A stretch of 16,259 nt of DNA, from assembly GCA_016867095.1 (NCBI GenBank), contig VGKK01000013.1:1-16259 (forward strand), given 5' to 3'. This DNA is from Candidatus Omnitrophota bacterium (GTDB lineage: Bacteria > Omnitrophota > Gorgyraeia > Gygaellales > Profunditerraquicolaceae). Shown in pieces: positions 12,001 through 15,000 of the stretch; the first letter of the stretch is position 1, and each line of letters starts with the position of its first letter. Position numbers and translations under genes: made by a program. The notes beneath the pieces were generated by a model. It worked only from the letters and a program-made list of their open reading frames with translations. It searched no databases and was not told the origin of the DNA.

Positions 12001-15000
12001 GCGCCGTGGTGACTGCCGCCAAAGATTAGAGCTATCGCGGTTATACCTAAGATTAACGCAAGCATAGGCGATGCGAGGATAGTTTTGACTTGACATTTGG
12101 TGCTGGGTATTGTATAGTTTAAACAAGAGGTGATTAACATGAAGGCTAAAAATATTGATAACGATGTCTGGATTAGAGAGCACTTTGAAGCTATTGTAGA
12201 TAAATATGGCGGCAAGTATCCGTATATTTTGGTCGCAGCAGGTAAAATATTTCCTATTAATGCCGGGGACGACATCGTTAAAATTGAAAGAGAGATTACC
12301 AAAAAATACGGTAAACCCATCGGGATGCCTGTGCCACAACCTCTCTTTTTTCCACTATAGACGCACAAAGAGCCGGTTTTGATTATAAACGAGGCAAAAA
12401 GACTTTTTCTATGGTAGGCGACGGCAGCCTTATACCGGTATACTTGCATAAACTTTTGATAAAGATAGGCGACGTATCTTTTAATGCAAATCTCGGCTTT
12501 TCGCCACGCCTCGGCGTAGGGTTTAACCTTCTTGGCCGCCAAGACATCTTTACCCGTTTTGATATCACTTTTTCCGATGCCAGCCGCACCATAACCTTCC
12601 TTTCCAGAAAATAGCATAATAAATACTGTGGCGATAACTGCGGTGATTATTTGCAAAGCAATAGGGGACGCTTCCCCAGGCACTATCCTTTTACCTCCCA
12701 TCGCCCCTGCGCCGGGGTGCGGAAAGAGCGCACCTATTAGCCACATACCCAAGGCCACAAGAATAACTAACCCCACTGTCCTGATTACCTCGGAAACAGT
12801 TTCCATTCTAATCGGGACAGTGGGACTATGAGGCCCCGCCGGAGCGGCGCCTTCGCCTAATTGACGGTTTGTATGATTGAATAACCTTGTGCCGCCGTAT
12901 AAGCCGCCTAATTCACATTGCCAGACATATCCCCATTTTCTGCCGCCAAAAGGCGCCATCTGCCTGTAATGTGCATCGCGGCTGGGGCCCTTATGCCGCC
13001 CGCCTCTTCCCGCGCCGCAGGATGAACTGCCATGGTTATCAGAGTCAACTCCTTGTGCTGCCCGGAGCAATCTCCGGGCCTCCGCTGAAATCGTGCTATC
13101 CGGCTTACGGGTCTCTTGTAATAAATACGGAACAATATCCTCTACGGCCATTTGCCTACTCATAACGGCATCGGCGATGTCTTGAGCAAGTTTACCTTTG
13201 AATAGGGTTTCCTTAATCTTCTTCTGGGTTATTTCCACTAGTGCCCTTAAGGCATTAGGGCTGCCTGGGTTGCAGCGATCTCTTGCTATTGCCTTTTGCA
13301 GGCTGGTAATCGCCTTGATATAGTAACGGCGATGGTATTTATAAACAAAACCGGGTAACGGAAAATAGAAATAAGTACCAGCTAAAATTCTCCGCATCTC
13401 GCTTCTTTTCAGGCCGAGATATCTAAGACATTTTCTTAATTGCTGTCTAAAATTCGCGTATATCGCTTTTAAATCCGACGGTTCTTTCCTCAGATAAGCG
13501 GAAATAGCCGTGGCAAAGTAAACATTTGAGGCCAAATCCAAGGGAAAGGATAAATAATCGCCTTCTTCGCTTCTAGCGCCTAAGGTTTGTTGAGTATAGA
13601 TGTTGGTCTGGCCGCAGCCGGATGCTACGCCGGTATAAATATCATAAGTTACTCCTTCATAGTTATATACTCCGGGATAAGCCAGGGTATCGCGGCCTAA
13701 TTTTTCCGGGGTGCGGTCAACCGACTCTTCTTTAGGCGTGGCAAAATAACCCGCGTTATAACCTAATGCCAATAGGGTAATTGCGTGTTTCTTCAACCGC
13801 CCCTGTAAAGAAGTATGGTAGGCAGGATAAAAAGCCAAATCTTGCCCATTCACCCTCTGCATATTCACAGGCTGGAGAATCCCCGATTTAATGTAGTGAA
13901 GCATATTCCGGACGGTTATAGGCAGGTAGCCGGGCTGTACCCTTATCTCCGTATTTCCCCCGGCATCTACAGTAGGTATCAACAAAGTAGAAATAGGGAT
14001 ATCGGTAACTAATTCTAATTTTGTTTTAGAAGGGGTATTTCCCAGGACGTATTGATTGTATTGATTAATGACATCGTAACTAATCTTTAGATGCGTCTCT
14101 GTCCCCACAGGGGTGGTCTCTTTGAATATCGCCTCCAAAACTCTTAAACCGGGAATCAGCTTCTCTATAAGTTCTTGTCTCAAGAAAGCTATGTTTTCCG
14201 GGCTAAGTCTCCCAGCCTTTTCCATTTGGGAAAATTCTTTGTCAATACGCTCCCTTAAATACTGGTAAAAGCCAGCGCAGAGATTAGCTATAAAAGGAAG
14301 ACAGTCAAAGAAAAACTCTTCCCTGGGCCTTAAAAAGCACTCAGGTAAACCTTGATGTCTTCTAAGCATTTCGCCTACATAAATTTCTTTATTTTCTTCG
14401 GTAGCAAAAGCCCTGCCAGCCATCACAAAGGAAAGCAAGGTATACAATGCCTCTCTATACATTAACTGATCGCTATCCTTAGGATGATCGGTTCTTAATC
14501 TAAAACCATATCTTTCTAATATAGCTTTAACTACGGCTTCGTCTTGCGGGGTAGCCAGGGCCGGATTAGCCAAATTGAAACAGGCCTTGGCTTTTAGGGC
14601 GTTAAGCCGGTAAGAATAATCGTCTCCAAAGATTAAGATACGCAAAATCGGCCCCTGATTCTCTCTGGTGGCCAACTGCTTATTTCTACAAACCATCATG
14701 GAAATTGTCTCTAATGCTTTTAGGGGTATATTCGGCTCAAGGAACTCTAAAGAGTCACATTTTAATATCCTTAAAGCGTAATGCATATTTTCCTGCGCAG
14801 CGCCTGAAGCTGTAGCGCAAAAATCAAGCTTGCGGCTCTTTAGCAGAGCATCCATCATTACGACTTCTACAAATAAGGAAGTTCCACCCAGCAAAGGCCC
14901 TAAAGTTAATAAGATGGTAAAATCTTGAACCAACAAAACTACTGAAATTAAAGTAACCCAACTAGGTAGTATGATAAAATTAAAGGGAAACCAGCTATAT

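Larger units (their letters stand above)
11040..12080 (-). other. Domain: membrane region with a degenerate M50-like (site-2 protease) segment, residues ~1394-1740
   Basis: A helix (SPMLALILGITAIALIF) is followed by HHGAGAVACAMAVP, matching the GAxAMA core of the linkers. After a REP-like linker come helices around GFALVGFAVFNIIRAYL and LILTVIILAAISIALTVAFL. The C-terminal part reads ILTMELLGHLPMAK, then TVGFYLAGPAANLCVILLSI, and two more hydrophobic stretches. MELLGHLPxAK followed by AGPAANL resembles the HExGHhxxAK and AGPhxN motifs of M50 metalloproteases. The first His is Met, however, and one Leu is extra, so zinc binding should be lost. An in-frame 15-bp tandem duplication and two hairpins lie in the same block, in line with decay. 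It could equally be a plain membrane spacer. Confidence 0.35.

Noticed and set aside
11911..12339. 142-codon minus-strand frame starting opposite the DUF5678-like gene
   Set aside because: In a different minus frame from the giant ORF and with no recognisable sequence. A shadow of the two real readings there.
12411..12614. Complete 67-aa gene starting at ATG 12411
   Set aside because: No ribosome site before it, and the retropepsin similarity begins well upstream in the same frame, so the ATG is internal to a broken gene.
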